Source: Chlorops oryzae (Eukaryota > Arthropoda > Insecta > Diptera > Chloropidae). From it: DNA of 64,000 bases. The DNA lies in NCBI GenBank assembly GCA_020466095.1, contig CM035807.1, forward strand, positions 98,198,481-98,262,480, read 5' to 3'. The translations under genes and the position numbers were made by a program. This document shows positions 1 through 12,056 of this stretch, piece after piece. Within the stretch, counting starts at the first letter, position 1. Every line of letters starts with the position of its first letter. Below the pieces are notes generated by a model that worked only from the letters and a program-made list of their open reading frames with translations, searched no databases and was not told the origin of the DNA.

Positions 1-1214
1 CGATTTTTGTTGATATTGTCGCAACCTAGGATCAAAGTTCCGTTAGTAGAGTAGCCCCACACGTGTTGCAAGCAGGTCTAACTCTTGCCGTAAAAGGGTT
101 AAATGCTGAAGCATTCATATGCCTTGGGCTAGCAGCACTGCCGACGAGCCAACTGCGAATACGATGATGAAAATAAATTTCAAATTTTGAATCTGATCAA
201 CGTCATCCGGAACAAGTCCTCAGACACTTGAGCAAGATTCGCAGAGAATTTCGTGCAAACTTAGCGACCGGAGCGCAACCTCAAGCATACAGAGGGGAGG
301 GTAGTAGTCCAAGTATGATCGTCGGGGTCTCGGTTTCGATTTCAGTTTCAGTTGAAGTTTCACAGTTTGAAGTTTGTGCTCGAGTTTGACAACACGAAAT
401 TTGAATATTAAATGCACCAACGGCACTCAACTCTGCACTCTCCGTGCTCCGTTGTTGCTCCGTTGCAAAGTTCGCTCACCGGTGCTTTTCATTAAAATTT
501 CCAAATTGATGGACCTTTGCAATTAGTAGTCGCCCATAATTATGAATTCGCAGAAGTCGTGTGATGCTCCGGTGTGGTGCGGTGTGGTGCGGTGCGGTGT
601 GTGGTGCGGTGTGGTGCATCCAGTAGCCCAGATAAATATATTGCATTACCATAGACGAATTTACTGTGTAAGTTCTGCTCATCATGGATGCACAACTCCA
701 GTCGACCATATTATTATAGTAACTTCATTTTAGTTGGCGAGCGGGGGCGGGGTCGGAAAAACGCAGTGCTTTCGCAGTGCTGGACTTTATGTTGTCAAAA
801 GCAACTTGGATTATACCAGCATACATACATATGTAAATATGTAATGCAACTACGAAATTTTTCATCTACAATCATAGATAGAAACGTTGAAAAATGAAAA
901 TGTCATATCCCTCTAGTACTGGGCACTAGTTCGTAGCTGGTGATATTACCTACTAGTTACTAGCGACCACCTCTACTTACTTTGTCCAACCTAAGCAGTG
1001 CTATTCATCATAACGTTTTCTTTGTATGAAATGTTCGCAAATAGGGGCAATCGTCACCACGGAGTTTACCAGTGAAAAGGTGAAAAGGAAGCACTTTCGT
1101 CCGTATACATTTTTCTGCTCGGTGGTTCGGCGTTCGCTTACCAAAGGGTTGGTCAAGTAAGCACCCATATACGGAGTAGTTCGATAGGTACTTCAAGCAT
1201 GGCCAATCGTCGAC
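1..1214. other. Non-coding stretch with one GGTGT/GGTGC minisatellite
   Basis: No coding pattern or RNA gene recognised. At 571-617 there is a G-rich array of five-base units (GGTGC/GGTGT). Short CATA microsatellites occur near 821-845. Confidence 0.5.
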
Positions 1215-1379
1215 ACCCAGCGGAAAATTATCTCCTGCATGACAATGTCATCAGTGATGTCATCGATGACATATAGGTGACATAATGTCGTACAAAGTGT
1301 CATATGAAATGTCATGCATACCGGATCCAAAGTCACCCTGACTTCATCGATGATGTCAGCGGGACATTTGCCGCTGGGC
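1215..1379. mobile_element. Short degenerate inverted-repeat element, GTCA-rich (copy A)
   Basis: The left end reads ACCCAGCGGAAAA and the right end is the complement of GCCCAGCGGCAAATG, so the termini form an imperfect inverted repeat. The interior is crowded with TGTCA/TGACA motifs and includes a perfect 16-bp palindrome at 1257-1272 (ATGTCATCGATGACAT). Both halves resemble parts of the region 9800-10264 (CATCAGTGAT...ATAGGTGAC on the left; CCGG.TCCA.AGTCA.CCTGAC on the right). No target duplication is visible, so the copy is old or the borders are wrong. No coding capacity. Confidence 0.5.
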
Positions 1380-2299
1380 ACCTACAGAACTGCAGGAATG
1401 TATTTTTTATGTATGCAGGCATGTATATTGGTGAGTGCGCTTGCACGTGTGTATCCAGACGCTTTGTAGCGGGAATTCAAAATGGAATCGAATCGCATCG
1501 AATGAATAATTCAACGCCGAAAGTCATAAATGTTCCCTGAGCAAACGTAGAAATAGAAAATTTGTAATTGAAATTTCATAATTATTGCATTTCCTCGATG
1601 CTGATGTTTTTCTCCCCAAATATCATTTTACCTTTGAAACGGAGATGGACGGACGCACACACCCACGACACACACGACATGCAGCAACTTCTGTGAGTTC
1701 TTCATTCCTTGGAAACTTAACCAATCTGGACTAAATTGATTATAATTAATTTGTGCTTGAGAGCATATGAGACTACGTTAGAAATATTTTATATTGAATT
1801 TTCGAATCTATTCTAAATGATTTTAGGAAAACACTGTAAAGTCATAAAATTCTTCCGATTGGGTTCTACATAATTGTTTGCTATGCAATTATTTCTAATT
1901 GAAATTTTGCAACGTCTTTCGAAAATTTCAATTAAATTTTAATCCGACCTAAACGTTTCATTGCTATATTATTTATCAATAAAATAAATATGAGTTTATT
2001 CTCCAATATACTTGGATAAGTGAGACAACTTTAACGAAAGACAAATAAGGGTGTTACAGTGCACAGAAATAGAATAAACGTTTTATGTGTGAATATTTCT
2101 ATAAAATAGGCTCCAGCTCAGCGAACAGTTTCTATCGCGGAAGAGTGCTCTGCGGCGATAATTTCTCATCTCCAACCGTTGCTTTTTTTATCGCGGAAGA
2201 GGACACTTTTTTGATACTTGTTCTCCGGTCGACCGCGACTCTTTTGGAAGAGCAATTGACGATAGATAAACAACTCGGAATGGTCCCGTCAATGATGTT
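1380..2299. other. A+T-rich non-coding DNA
   Basis: No gene, RNA or clear repeat recognised. Around 2130 and 2193 the short string TATCGCGGAAGAG occurs twice. Confidence 0.4.
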
Positions 2300-2446
2300 T
2301 CAGCAGTATTCATAGTCGCTGTTTAGATTAGGAGAGACACTGGAAGGAAATCCATGAGAGTGACGGAGACGAAAGACATTGCCATCTCCCTCACTCTCAT
2401 GTGTTTCCTTCCAGTGTCTCGCGCTTTGTCTCCCTGTTTAAACCGT
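2300..2446. repeat. Dispersed palindromic repeat, copy 1
   Basis: A strong hairpin lies at 2334-2420: GAGACACTGGAAGGAAA (2334-2350) is the exact complement of 2404-2420. The pairing continues inward through CATGAGAGTGA-GGAGA with few mismatches, leaving a loop of about 10 bases. About 85 bp of it (2360-2446) recurs in the opposite orientation at 60926-61018. The family is therefore dispersed and probably a foldback-type or MITE-like repeat. No protein is recognised in the open frame that happens to cross it. Confidence 0.7.
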
Positions 2447-5400
2447 GACATATTCTTTGTTGATGCTTATTGCTCGTCCAGAAGAATCGCGTTAACATCT
2501 TCTTCGCGAACATTCGCTAAAACATCCTCTTATTGTTTACCGGAAAGATTACGCCCTTTAATACAAAGTAATCTCGAGATTGTCAAGACCATAAAAGAGC
2601 TTCATATGCCGACTTCTGTTCGCTCACTTTATGAAGATCGCTGTTTTGCCGCGCCCGCTTTTCCACGTTTTGAAAATTCAATTGGAAGCTTAAATTTAGG
2701 CTTATGCTCAAAATTTCACTGATTGATAGATATTGGAGCGGTTTTTGAGATTTTTTCGACGGACCCTAGAGTTTGAGGCACCCCTAATAATGGATCGATC
2801 ATATCGATCACTCATGTCTCCGCGTACACACATACCGAAATTCATAGAGGTAGATCCACTCCTTCGATAAGAAAGCTGTATATAAACGGGCAGGAACTTC
2901 TCCGAAAATTTTGTGGTCGGTAGCGGGAGGGAAATGCTTCCAATTAAATTTCAATTCAAATGAAAACCGTTCGAATCTAATCCCTAGAGCATTAACGAGC
3001 GAGCGAAGAATGAGCTTATTTATCCTTTGACTTTTGACATTATTAATTTCATTTTACGCATATTAAACAGCGAAAGGAAATTTGATACCGAATCACGCTC
3101 GATTGATTGAATTAAGCCGCGAATATATTTTGTTTGTTCCTTTTTTTTTTTTCAAATAATTTGTTCGTGTTCCAATAATTAAATGAAACGAAATTGTTCG
3201 CTGTGCTTTAAGGCTTTAAAGAGCTCCTTTCGCCGACATGTCTGACAAGACCACAGACCGTTCAACGCCGAACAACGAAAGGTCCCCTCCTAATGATGCC
3301 CCCAAAAAGCCTCATCGAAGCCATCGATGGCAAAAACGCAACATTCGCGGGGATCTCTGACACCGCACACACACACACACACACCACACACACCACACAC
3401 ACCACACATATCCATGCAGATAGACAGGCACACATACAGTGCGACAGACAGACAGACAATGCCGAGAAATCTCGATGGCTTTTGGTGTAAATTATGCGAT
3501 GTAATTTTTGTAATATGTAAGCTCATAAACTGACATTTTCGCTACATAAATTTTCGCAGCGTTCTTCTTTTAAGATAAATAATTATCATTATTTATGGAA
3601 ATTTGGATAAAACGAATGAATGCAGTAAAAATCGCAAGAATTCCGAATTGTAGACACAAAATCAAAACGGCGGACGGACGGACGGACGAACGAATGAATT
3701 CAACACAACAATGAAACAAACAATATGGCGCATGGCCAAGAAAAAATGGCAGTTATAAGAGCACACACACACACTCACACACGCCGCGGCGTCGCACATG
3801 TTTGAATGCTTGTGTTCTCAAGTACGAGCGCTACGGGTACGAGTTCGAGTACGCATATCAAACAATTGCAGTCGAGGCGGTTGGAAAAACGCAACTGAAG
3901 CCAAATAAATTGGAATTGGTAACGAACAGCGAGAAAATAGAAGAAATAAAATAGAAAAAATATTTAAAAAAAAAAGAAAAAACAAATGAACAAACAAATG
4001 AAAATAGAAAAAAAAAAAAGGAAACTTTACGGCATAAGAGAAGACGTATTGGAACAAGAATAATGAGTGCACACTGGATCGATGTTCATACGAACATGAA
4101 CATACGTACGTACATACGAGTGTTCGTAAATACAAGTATCTACGGACGGACTGCCATCGCGGCAGCGTGTGTAGGTAGTCGCGGCATATGTCGTAAAATG
4201 AGTGCTTGAATGAATACTGGAATAATGGAATGGGCACATGATGCGATGTCGCTGCGCCGCGGCGCGCCGACTGAACCTCAAAGCACCGTCTATACGCATT
4301 GGAAGCTGTAGCTGAAGTTGGAGCTGTCTTAAAAGTTCTTTGCAATTTGCCTTACAACAATGTATACAGCACGCTAGATGCATTCATTTCTGTCTATCCA
4401 TCGCACTGTCTGTCTGTCTGTCTGTCTCTCTCACTGTCTATGCGTCTGACTGACTGGCCAGTCAATCGCGCATGAATACGCGTCTGTCTAACTGTCTAAA
4501 AGGAGCAGGGAGGTTGGATGGCACGCTGGCTGGCTGGTTAGTTGGCAGTTTAGTGTGTTGAGCAAGTTGGCTCTAATATTTATGAGCGGAGCTCTGCTGT
4601 ATTCTTTTCATTTTTTTGTTTCTAAACCTAAACCAACAAGACGAAGAGTGAAATCTCCAATAGCATAATTCGCATCGAGTGAAGGCATGAAGAACAAATT
4701 GCATTTTTCGCCATTAATTGTGGAATGCGCGTATTGGTCTGGTCGCTTGGCTTGCGTGCGTTGTCCGACGACTGAATACTCGTATGCATTGACGAGAGGG
4801 AATTGCGTGGACGTGGCAAAGGCAAAAGGGCGTCCAAAGGGCTATCGACCAAAACCGGAATCCGAACTGGAATCTTGTGCAAAATTCATCTTGCTCTGAT
4901 GGTCTTGGTCTTGGTCTTGTCTTCCTCCTCGAATTGAAAACGCAGGCAGGCAGTTTTCTAGTTGACATTTTTATGTCTTTATTATTATTTATTCTTTATT
5001 GTTTCGGGGATTTTTTGGCGCATTACACACACACAAACACACACACACTCGCCGGGCATGATAAACCGTCGCAATGTTAATTTATAGCTCCATTTAGAGC
5101 GCGTTGCCATTTGTTGGCACAACAATGGCACAATCGATGCACAATTGCATGCGCTTTCAGCACTCAAATTAAAATTGATATGTTCGCTTAAATCGCTTCC
5201 GTTAAGTGGCACAACAAAAACGAAAAAAATGTATTAATAAATCGGAAAAAATGCACATACTTCCGCTATCCAGTTTTCTCTTTTTTCACTATTTTAAGGC
5301 GCTCCATTGTCACACCCTACGCCAAAGTCCAAGAGCCAACTCAATTCGACTCGGCTAAAAATTCAATCGGCTTAAATTGCCTTGAATTATGCTAAATTAT

Positions 5401-6064
5401 GCTCAATGCGCGGAATGACATGTGTATGTAGGAAACATCTCAACATGTATAGATACATGTATGCAGATATTCTTCTCCCTCTGTCTCTCTCTTGAACACA
5501 CACAGTCTCCTTTTCACTCATGTCTTGTCACTTTGTCTTTGACTTTTGCATTCCGGTGACAAATTGTCAGAGAATGCGCGACTTTTGTGACTCATGATTG
5601 CAATGCGCGACGATGATGTCTTTGGCCCCAACGACCAAAAGTAAACACAAAAAAAGAAAACAGGGAGTGAAGAAAAAGAAACCCATCTTTGTGGCTGTCT
5701 GTCTGCCTGTTCTGTCTTGTTCAACTTGAAACTGGGCTCTGCTGGAATTTCGCATTTTGCGAGATTTTCGTTTGTCTTCTGAAGGTGTAAATTTATTTAG
5801 CAGCGTCACATCGTCAGACGCAAAAATCTGGATGTACAATGTATGTGTTTGCATAAAGCGTTTCAATGTAGCAACAATGTTGCGCTATGATTATTGCATG
5901 CTATTTACAATTCGAAACGTGGTAAAAGTGTCAATGGCACACACAATGTAAAGATGTATTGTAAAATGCTAACATAAATAAAACATTATCGAGCTCAAGT
6001 ACCGATGGCATAGATATCAATGGAAAGCTTTTACGTGACTTTGAGTGAACGATGATGAGCACAA
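2447..6064. other. Non-coding stretch with CA microsatellites
   Basis: Simple repeats: CA/CCA at 3366-3408, GGAC at about 3671-3690, CA at 3763-3782, GTCT at 4405-4425 and CA near 5027-5049. No splice-bounded coding segment or structured RNA was recognised. TATA-like strings such as 2879-2886 have no supporting gene downstream. Confidence 0.45.
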
Positions 6065-6190
6065 CGGAAGGAAGGAAGGATGGAAGGAAGGAAAGTAGGA
6101 TGTATGGAAGGATGGATGGAAGGATGAATGGAAGGATGAATGGAAGGAAGAAATGAAGGAAGGAAGAAATGAAGGAAGGAAGAAAGAATG
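6065..6190. repeat. GGAA/GGAT tetranucleotide array
   Basis: About 125 bp built from GGAAGGAT and GGAAGAAAT variants, almost entirely purine on the + strand. Confidence 0.85.
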
Positions 6191-9100
6191 GAATCATAGA
6201 AAGTAGTACAAGGATCTATGAGATGCTGATTGAGTTCTACAGCAAAAGCAAAAACTAAAAATGAAGAAAAAACTCTTGAATCTTGAATGCTAAGACGTGT
6301 TTTTAATGTCCGGCTTGGTTTTTTTTTTTTTTTTTTTTTTTAGTTTTTCCCCTGAGGAACACCTTAAGAAGGTATAATCCTCTCGCTTGATACGAGTTAT
6401 AATTCCATTCAAGCTCAGCCACAGTTCTTCCATATTCTTATCAACTGGTCCACATATCGTTGGACGGACTTCTGCTCGAATGACATAATCAAAGCAAGGA
6501 TTTTAAATAAAAATGAAGGGAAAAATATGAAAACTCCTTTTTCACTTCTGCGGAAGGTACATTAAATTAAATTTAACTCTCCAACAGTCCACGAGGAGGA
6601 GGAGGAGGAGGAGGAGGAGGGACTTTGTTCAGGTTTTCTTCGAAAGTTTTGTATATATTCATGAAAGCGAATGATTTTTGCCAATCTATATATTTCCCTC
6701 AAGGAAATTCGAGCAAATCGAATTGAAGTAATCGCAGAAAATCAAATGAAAATATCGCAATAAAAACCGTCGCTTTCATGCGTCTGGCGCCAATCAACAA
6801 CAATGGCCAATAAGTATCAAAAAACAAAGCGCAAACATTCAAAGCCAAAAAACCAAAAAAACAAAGCTCTCAAATTTAAAACAATCAATTTTATCGTCAA
6901 TTAAGGCACATCAAACAAGCTTGAATAGCTTGTTGTAGCTAAGCGAGCCCAAATAAATTCTGAGAAAAAAAAAGCATGAGTCGAATTATTATTCCACAGA
7001 CCCAAAACGATACGTTTCTTGCGGGCCCAGAAATTCCTCGACAAGTACATTTTGGCACTCGTGATTTTTATTTTCCTTCCATTTTTTTTTTCCTATTTTT
7101 CATTGGCATAATCGGGTTCCTGTCATGCCCAATCAATTCAGAATTTTCTCTGCGAAAATATCAAATTGCTAAGATTCCTCCGCACAATATGGAAAGTGTC
7201 GGGTACACACACATAAGCACACGCACACACACACAAAGCGTAGAACGAGAAGAGCAAAAAGCGAAAAGCAAAAGCCGTAAAAGATGGCAATGCGGTGCCA
7301 TAAAAAGCAATTTCGAAGCTAAAGTCGAATGCTTGGGGACCACTCTTGACCACTTCGCAGTCGTATGCAATTTATTTGTGCCCGAAACTAGCAACGACGA
7401 CTACGACGACGACTACGACTTCATGAGAATTACGTCAATAAATGCAAATCAAAAGGATATTGATTTTGGGCTCGAGAGAGAACAAGAAGATCAAAGTTAT
7501 TCGGGGCTATTCGGACTAAGCCGAAAATCACAATTTAATGGCTAATGAAATTGTGTGTAATACCTTGAAATAGACTCCAAAGTTGCTTAGCGACTTTTGC
7601 TACTTCGGTCCGTAACAAAAAAAAAAAAAAAAAACGAACAAAACAACTTTCAAGGCTAAAAATTTAGTCCATCCGAACGGAATAAGCGGACTTAAATTCG
7701 AATTTATTTCAACGGAGACTTGTGAGAGCAATAAAAATCACTATTCCAGAACACACAAAATTTATCGCTCAATTTTCAGTTTAATGTACAAAATGCTTTT
7801 TATATGCATATGTATATGTGCAACATGCTGCTAAGCACAATCTTGCTGAGAAACATTGGAAATTATTGATTCCCTAAGAGGATTTTGGACTTCAAAAGGC
7901 AAGTGAATCTGTCATTGATACGTTCCTTGTACCAAAATGTGTCTTTTGAGTGTTTGATGCTATTTGGGTCTGTTACCCAAAATACAAGGATAAACCATTT
8001 TGGGGGAATGTTTTTTTTGGTGGCAGGCTACAATAATTTTTGTCTTAATAATATTTTTTTTATTTTTATTTATTTATTTTTTTTAAACTCAAACGCAGAC
8101 ACATTTCTACATGCTGTGCAAAGGACATTTCTTGGAAACATTAAAAAAAAAAAACTCAAGTATTTTCTTTGAACTAACTGAATTAATTTTCCCGTCAATT
8201 ATAATGTAGCTTTTTGTGTTTTGGATTTTCATTCTAATCGAATTTTTAGACGCACAAAGGAAAAGAAAATTACAATTTTTCCTATGAAATTATTTCTCAG
8301 AAAGTGATTGTTTGCTTCTGTTGGGGGCAAAATTAAAAATTTCGAATTGATATATGGTTTTCATACAAAATTAACTCACCGTAAAATAAATCAGGAAAAT
8401 TTTATAAGATTGAAGCCTTGGAGCAACTTTTCTTGGAGCAACTCAAAATTTATCAAAAAAAAAAAATAATAATAATAATAATAATGTAAAAAGAAAATAA
8501 AAAATAAACAAAAAGTAGAAGTCCATCAAGTCATAAAAAGGATTTATTTTAAAATAACTTTCCATAAAGCATAACAACACGCCATGCAAAAACGAGAACA
8601 TACCGCTCCAGGCAGTTTTTTCCCCTAAGGAAGTTCAGTCGTGATGTTGCCGCCGCCGCTGCTGCTGCTGCTGCTGTTGCTGCTTTTCATGGGCTTCACA
8701 CGATGAGTGATGACATACTGAGCAGCTGGAGCAGATAAGATAGAATGTCTTTCGGTTATTTACAAGGTCAATTCTTAAGGAGTTTTCATCTATTGAATTG
8801 TGTCCCAGCCATCTCATGATCATAATGATTATGACGATTGTGCTGATGGTGGTGATGATGATGAACCGTTCAGAGCTGGCGAAAACGCTGAGATTCTAAT
8901 TGAAAAATAGGCAACAAATGTGCACTCAGAAAAACAGATCAAAGCATAAAAATAGAAAGTAGAAAGTAAAAAGAGAATACGACAAAAGACAAATAAACCA
9001 GAAAGTTTTCTTCTCATTCTAGAAGGCCCACATGCTGTGTGTCCTCTAAACAAAATTGAAAAAGGTCTAATCGACCTTGCCATCATCGTAATTGCTTATA

Positions 9101-9799
9101 TTGTTGTCGTTGTTGTTATAATTATTGTTTTTGTTGTCGATGTTCGTGTCGCTGTGGCTTTGTGCTCGTGTGCGCGTCTACACATGTCAATAATTTACTT
9201 CGAAGTCCTACAAAAACAAGTGTTTACGCATTTTGTGCGCCCAAAATACATGAATACATAAATAAATAAATAAATAATAAAATAAGAATCAATGCCGTGC
9301 CTTTGAGCGGCCCTAAAGCCCTGGGACTCCCTTATAGTGCACCCAAGTGTGCACACACATGTATGTCCGTTCGTGTTAAGCGGATTTTGACACTCTCCCC
9401 CCAAATTTATTCTTTCTAATAAGCAAGCGGAAAAATTCATAAAAATTGAGAAAATCACTTGCAAGGACGTGTTGACAGCTCCGGCCACCCCCGCACTTGC
9501 ACTCGCGCAACTCTTTCCATTCGCATTCGCCACGCTTTTAAGGACAAAATGAATAACACTCATACGACGCATAAGCCCAGCATCTTGAAGCGGGCCGAGA
9601 CACGCGTACGCGTAAGCATGTGTGTGCGTGGGTTTGTGTGGGTGCGGGCTTGGGTGTTGAGTCGCCATCATTGTTCTTCATGGTTTTATTGACTGCCTTA
9701 GTATTTTGGCTTCTGACAATTGCGTTCGTGTCTGTGCCTGTGTGTGGATGTTCATGTTCATGTGTGGGTGTAAGTGATTGTGTGGCTGGGCAAGCTGTA
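6191..9799. other. Non-coding stretch with homopolymer, GAG and GCT repeats
   Basis: Holds a poly-T run (6320-6342), a GAG array (6593-6621), poly-A (7617-7634), AAT (8466-8485), GCC/GCT trinucleotides (8649-8683) and ATAA repeats (9255-9280). One 189-codon open frame at 6976-7545 is treated as doubtful and described separately. No RNA gene seen. Confidence 0.45.
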
Positions 9800-10264
9800 A
9801 GCCGCCTGCAAGACAAAGTCATCAGTGATTTCACCTGGACATGTACATAGGTGACAATATGACGCATGACTACTCGATGACTATTTCATGTGCTTCAATC
9901 TCATTAGCTTCTTCAACTTTAATAAGACATTTACTTCATTTGGGTCTAAGAGTGACATGGCGCAGTGGATAGCGTGTGTGCAACCAACAATCCGAAGATC
10001 TCGATTTTTAGATTCCGCGCTGAGGCGACAAATATTTCTAAAAATTTTTCAAATTTGTATACAAAGAGAAAACACGAGAGCTTTAAATAATTTCGATAAA
10101 GACAGACATTTAGAGAGAAGAGAGTCCAGATGCTCTTGGCATTGTCTAAAGGAAGACAAAGTCACCACAGGAATTGTGAAAGTATCCTAAGGAAATTCAT
10201 GCCTGCCGGCTCCATAGTCAACCTGACCTCATTGATGCTTTCAGGGTGACTTTTCCTGCTGGGT
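9800..10264. mobile_element. Degenerate inverted-repeat element (copy B), relative of 1215-1379, with an internal tRNA-like piece
   Basis: The left part (9808-9865: CTGCAAGACAAAGTCATCAG then ACATAGGTGACA) matches the left half of the element at 1215-1379. The right part (10195-10264: ATGCCTGCCGGCTCCATAGT, then CCTGAC and CCTGCTGGGT) matches its right half. Between the two halves lie about 300 extra bases absent from the shorter copy, and these include the tRNA-like sequence at 9953-10016. The right terminus, complemented, reads ACCCAGCAGGAAAAGTCACC, close to the ACCCTGCTGGAA end of 11658-12056. The left terminus is too decayed to place. Confidence 0.5.
9953..10016 (+). repeat. tRNA-like SINE head fossil
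   Basis: ACATGGCGCAGTGGATAGCG is a near-perfect polymerase III box A context, of the kind seen in tRNA genes and tRNA-derived SINEs. About 35 bases later TCGATTTTTAGATTCC sits where box B (GGTTCGANTCC) should be, but it is degraded. No paired acceptor stem was found, so this is a SINE or tRNA pseudogene rather than a working tRNA. Confidence 0.45.
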
Positions 10265-11657
10265 GATTACGGTAATCTTGTGAAGGAGCTCGAAAAGTAC
10301 AGATTTTTTGTGCGCGTGTGGGTTGTGTGGAAAGAGGTTTTCCCTTTTCATCTTACTTTTTCCACTTTTTATTTCTATATACGTACATACACACATATAT
10401 TTATATGTATGTTTTTGTGTATATATATATGTTTTTCGGGCAGACGGACCCCGGCTTAAATATGTCCTTGAGCTAGAAATTTATAGCTGTTTTAAGTTAT
10501 TTTGTCGTTTTTTGCTTTACTTTATTTTTTTTTGTAGTTGTTAGTGCTCCGTGTATACTTAGCTGCTTAGTTGGGTTTTTGTTTTATTTTTTGGAAAAAT
10601 ATTCCCCTTTACCCTTGTCAGTTCGTTGGTTCGCTTTGCGCTCCACGTGCGTTGTTAGCATGCCACGAGATGCGGAGTGAAGCTACTTATGAGCTGATGA
10701 GTGCCTGAAATTCTGCTTCGCATTCTGGGAGCTCATTTTGGTGGAAAATTTATACAAATTTTTATTTCATGAGACATTTCGGTTCTGTCTCGATCGTCGT
10801 AAATAATTCGGCAAAAGACATCTTGATTGCGTCGCTCCGTTCCGCCTCGCATCCCCTAGCCTCGCCTGTCCTCGCCTGGGGGCAAGTTTCCTTTCTTAAG
10901 TGGGATTGAAGCTTGTGTTTTTGTGGGATAATAGCTTAATTATTTTTCGTTTAAATAAATCAGACTAGATTCAACGGGGCGAAATTAGAACTTGAAGGAT
11001 TTTCAAATATAATTCTATTGGCAATTTGAGATATTCGCAGTAACTGAACAGAGATTCAGAGAGACCATCCACCCACCCAAATTATCCATGGACGTGAGCA
11101 TTTAATGGCGAAACTTAATCCTCGTTTTTCTCAAAGAACATTACGCTGGGCGTTAAGTATGATGAGCCTATTTCGTTGTCCTGTTCCGGATTGGGAGAAA
11201 ATCGACATGGCCAATTAATGCCCACGACAGTCAAGTGTCAGGCGAACATTTGTACGTTGTCAAAAGACCGGCTTCAAATGTCAAAAACAAATGTTTTTTT
11301 TTTCTTCTCTTTCTTTTTTCTTCTTATTTTTTTTTCTTTCTGTTTTTTTCTTTTATCATTTTTTTATTTATCCAATCGTTGAATAGAAAAAAAAATCCTC
11401 TTCTCAAATGCTTAAGCATGCTTATTCCGTCAAAATTGGCTACATCGGAATGTCAGAAATATTCGATGAAAGAGAGATGAAAATATAAATTAAAAAAAAG
11501 ATATCCGTAAAAAATGCCGTAAAAAACCAAGCGTAATGTGCTAAATGAATTTTGGTGTCAAAGTATCAAGTGAAAATACTCTCACACACGTCATTGTCAG
11601 ATGTTGTTGCGCACACGATGCTGTGCTGGGTCGGTCGTAGCTACTAGCAACATACGT
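10265..11657. other. Non-coding stretch, pyrimidine-rich near 11290-11370
   Basis: ATAT/CATA repeats at 10380-10432 and a T-rich run with C interruptions at 11294-11370. Nothing else recognised. Confidence 0.4.
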
Positions 11658-12056
11658 ACCCTGCAGGAAGCCTGTCGCCATATGGCCCCATGTCTGCCCC
11701 ATACTGACGTTAATATAGACAAGAGAACTAGTTCCAACGTCAACAGTATTTATAGGCGGTCTCATTAGAGAAACTGTACTGTCAAGAGGTATCGTCTTCA
11801 TCTTTATTGACCATGTCAACAACGTGTCTCCTTATAAAGCGAAAGAGTACTACTTTGGTCTACATAATAGTACCGACGTCAATAGTTTGTCAATAGCTCG
11901 TCAAAAGTTTTTCGGTCTACTGTTGACATTCAATGACAACTCAATGTTATATGTCAATAACGCAAAGCATTGCGACGGGTATAACTTGTCAGTAGTACTG
12001 TTGACGCAGTCAGTAGAGAAAGAGTATAGATTCACTATTGACATTTCCAGCAGGGT
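11658..12056. mobile_element. 399-bp TIR element (MITE) with perfect 8-bp target duplication
   Basis: The ends are ACCCTGCAGGAA (11658-11669) and, on the complement of the right end, ACCCTGCTGGAA, a 12-bp inverted repeat with one mismatch. Immediately outside lies ACATACGT on both sides (11650-11657 and 12057-12064), a perfect 8-bp target duplication as produced by hAT or P-type transposases. The interior is rich in GTCAATA, TTGAC and CAGTA words, probably subterminal repeats. No transposase is encoded, so it is non-autonomous. The intact duplication argues for a recent insertion. Confidence 0.8.

Noticed and set aside
2354..2722. 122-codon frame starting in the palindromic repeat
   Set aside because: Starts within a dispersed repeat, has no recognisable domain and no transcript signals.
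2876..2890. TATA-box-like TATATAAAC (also TCTATAAAAAC near 61077)
   Set aside because: No initiator, no gene downstream; A+T-rich DNA gives many such strings.
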